Notes under the pieces: model-generated
The model's input: only the letters and a program-made list of their open reading frames with translations
Told to the model about the DNA's origin: nothing
Database searches by the model: none
Program-made: the position numbers and the translations under genes
Shown: piece after piece, positions 4,388 to 5,116 of the stretch
Layout of the letters: each line of letters starts with the position of its first letter
Position numbering within the stretch: the stretch's first letter is position 1
Assembly: GCA_003491925.1 (NCBI GenBank)
Contig: DNAU01000252.1
Coordinates: 1-5,116 of the forward strand
Direction: 5' to 3'
Length of the DNA stretch: 5,116 bases
DNA from: Chloroflexota bacterium
Lineage (GTDB): Bacteria > Chloroflexota > Dormibacteria > Aeolococcales > Aeolococcaceae

Positions 4388-4966
4388 ATGGCTGGCGCGC
4401 AGCTCTTCCGCCGAGCTCTCGAGCAGGCAACGGCGCTCGTCGGGGGCGTCCGCCCCTCCCAGTTCGGCCTGGCCACGCCCTGCACGGAGTGGGATGTGCG
4501 GACCCTGGCGAGCCACATGCTCTACGAGCTCAGCTGGGTTCCCGACCTCACCCTGGGAGCCACCATCGCCGAGGTCGGCGACCGCTACGACGGTGACCTC
4601 ATCGGCGACGACCTCGTGGTGAGCTGGCGGCGGGCTGCCGACGCCGCGCTCATCGCCGTCGACCGCTGCGACCCGGTCGCCATCGCACATCTCTCCTACG
4701 CCGACGTGAGCAACGACGCCTATCTTCGGCAGGTGGGGGGCGACGAGCTCATCCATTCCTGGGACCTCGGAGCCGCCACCGGCGCCCTCGTGCGCTTCGA
4801 TCCCGAGCTGGCCGAGGCGGCCTACGAGAACACCCTGCCCGACGTGAAGGGCATGCAGGCGAGCGGTCTCTTCGCCCCTCCGGTCCCGGTGCCAGAGAAC
4901 GCCGACCCCCAGACGCGGCTCGTCGCGCTCTTCGGTCGCGACCCCGGCTGGCAGCCACCGCATTGA
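4388..4966 (+). CDS. TIGR03086-family metal-binding protein (mycothiol maleylpyruvate isomerase-like, DinB fold)
   Basis: This 192-aa protein belongs to the maleylpyruvate isomerase N-terminal / TIGR03086 group, four-helix DinB-like proteins of actinobacteria that bind a divalent metal and are thought to use mycothiol. The hallmark TPCTEWDVRTLASH (30-43) supplies H43. DELIHSWDLGAATG (119-132) supplies D119 and H123, the usual H...(E/D)x3H triad with Asp in the Glu position. The C-terminus has the family's PVPVPENADPQTRLVALFGRDP segment, which closes the domain at the normal length. The frame is open upstream through the tRNA fragment, but that part is not protein-like; ATG 4388 is chosen from the domain start and the TATCCT box. 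Substrate is unknown; detoxification or thiol transfer is inferred from the family. It lies just outside the right att-like repeat, so it is probably resident chromosome sequence. Confidence 0.9.
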   Translation: MAGAQLFRRALEQATALVGGVRPSQFGLATPCTEWDVRTLASHMLYELSWVPDLTLGATIAEVGDRYDGDLIGDDLVVSWRRAADAALIAVDRCDPVAIAHLSYADVSNDAYLRQVGGDELIHSWDLGAATGALVRFDPELAEAAYENTLPDVKGMQASGLFAPPVPVPENADPQTRLVALFGRDPGWQPPH

Positions 4967-4971
4967 TGCTC

Positions 4972-4988
4972 GCCGCCTCGGTGGCGGC
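4972..4988 (+). terminator. Short hairpin after the TIGR03086 gene, possible terminator
   Basis: GCCGCC (4972-4977) and GGCGGC (4983-4988) pair perfectly around TCGGT, starting five bases after the stop codon. Position and GC-rich stem suit a terminator in a high-GC genome, but there is no T-run. Confidence 0.4.
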
Positions 4989-5116
4989 ACGGCGTCAGCG
5001 AATCGTGTCCGAGGTGTCGAGACTGCCGTCGAGCCCATCCAGGACGTCCGTTGAAGAAGCGGCGCGCTCCCGGCACCCCACTTGTCGTCTAGGGTGCACG
5101 GCTTTCGAGATGTAGC
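4989..5116. other. Right-end intergenic sequence, no gene supported
   Basis: No convincing coding region is seen. TAGGGT at 5090-5095 resembles a -10 box and could serve a gene beyond the window edge. A GTG at 5094 opens a frame to the end, too short to judge. Confidence 0.3.

Noticed and set aside
4376..5038. 220-aa minus-strand frame opposite the TIGR03086 gene
   Set aside because: Antisense shadow of a gene with clear catalytic motifs; no domain recognised.
1..5116. CRISPR array, insertion-sequence transposase or phage genes
   Set aside because: No regularly spaced repeats, no transposase, integrase or phage protein motifs seen in any frame.

Overview
This is a high-GC window. Hand counts of sample 60-base lines give about 77% G+C in the DUF971 gene, 67% in the last gene, 62% in the aldo/keto reductase and 48% just left of the partial tRNA repeat. 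The mycothiol-type metal-binding protein (TIGR03086-like), the NfeD/SPFH pair, the SCP2 protein and the short TANNNT -10 boxes lying a few bases before start codons all suggest an Actinomycetota chromosome. A deep lineage such as Acidimicrobiia is possible but not shown by the sequence.

Left part (1-1568, minus strand): a two-gene membrane operon. An NfeD-like membrane protein is followed 49 bp later by an SPFH/band 7 (stomatin-like) protein. These partners commonly occur together and are thought to organise membrane microdomains. A 94-bp divergent intergenic region (1569-1662) separates them from a plus-strand run of small genes: an unrecognised 94-aa protein that looks leaderless, a 106-aa SCP2 sterol-carrier protein with a very strong Shine-Dalgarno, and a 111-aa DUF971 protein with a complete CxC-x2-C...H zinc site.

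Middle (2825-4239): an intact tRNA-Gly(GCC) gene with encoded CCA is followed by a minus-strand aldo/keto reductase. About 360 bp without an intact gene come next, containing a start-less coding remnant and a perfect 14-bp hairpin. Then comes an exact 43-bp copy of the 3' part of the same tRNA gene, beginning in the anticodon loop. This is the classic layout of DNA integrated at a tRNA gene (attL = whole tRNA, attR = 3' fragment), but the enclosed segment is only about 1.34 kb and has no integrase. It is best read as a decayed or minimal island whose surviving cargo is the oxidoreductase.

Right part (4388-5116): a plus-strand TIGR03086-family metal-binding protein, probably leaderless, with a short hairpin just after its stop, then about 130 bp in which no gene can be supported.

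The most interesting point is the att-like tRNA repeat, with the hairpin at its inner edge and the inference that the tRNA's present CCA end came with the inserted DNA.
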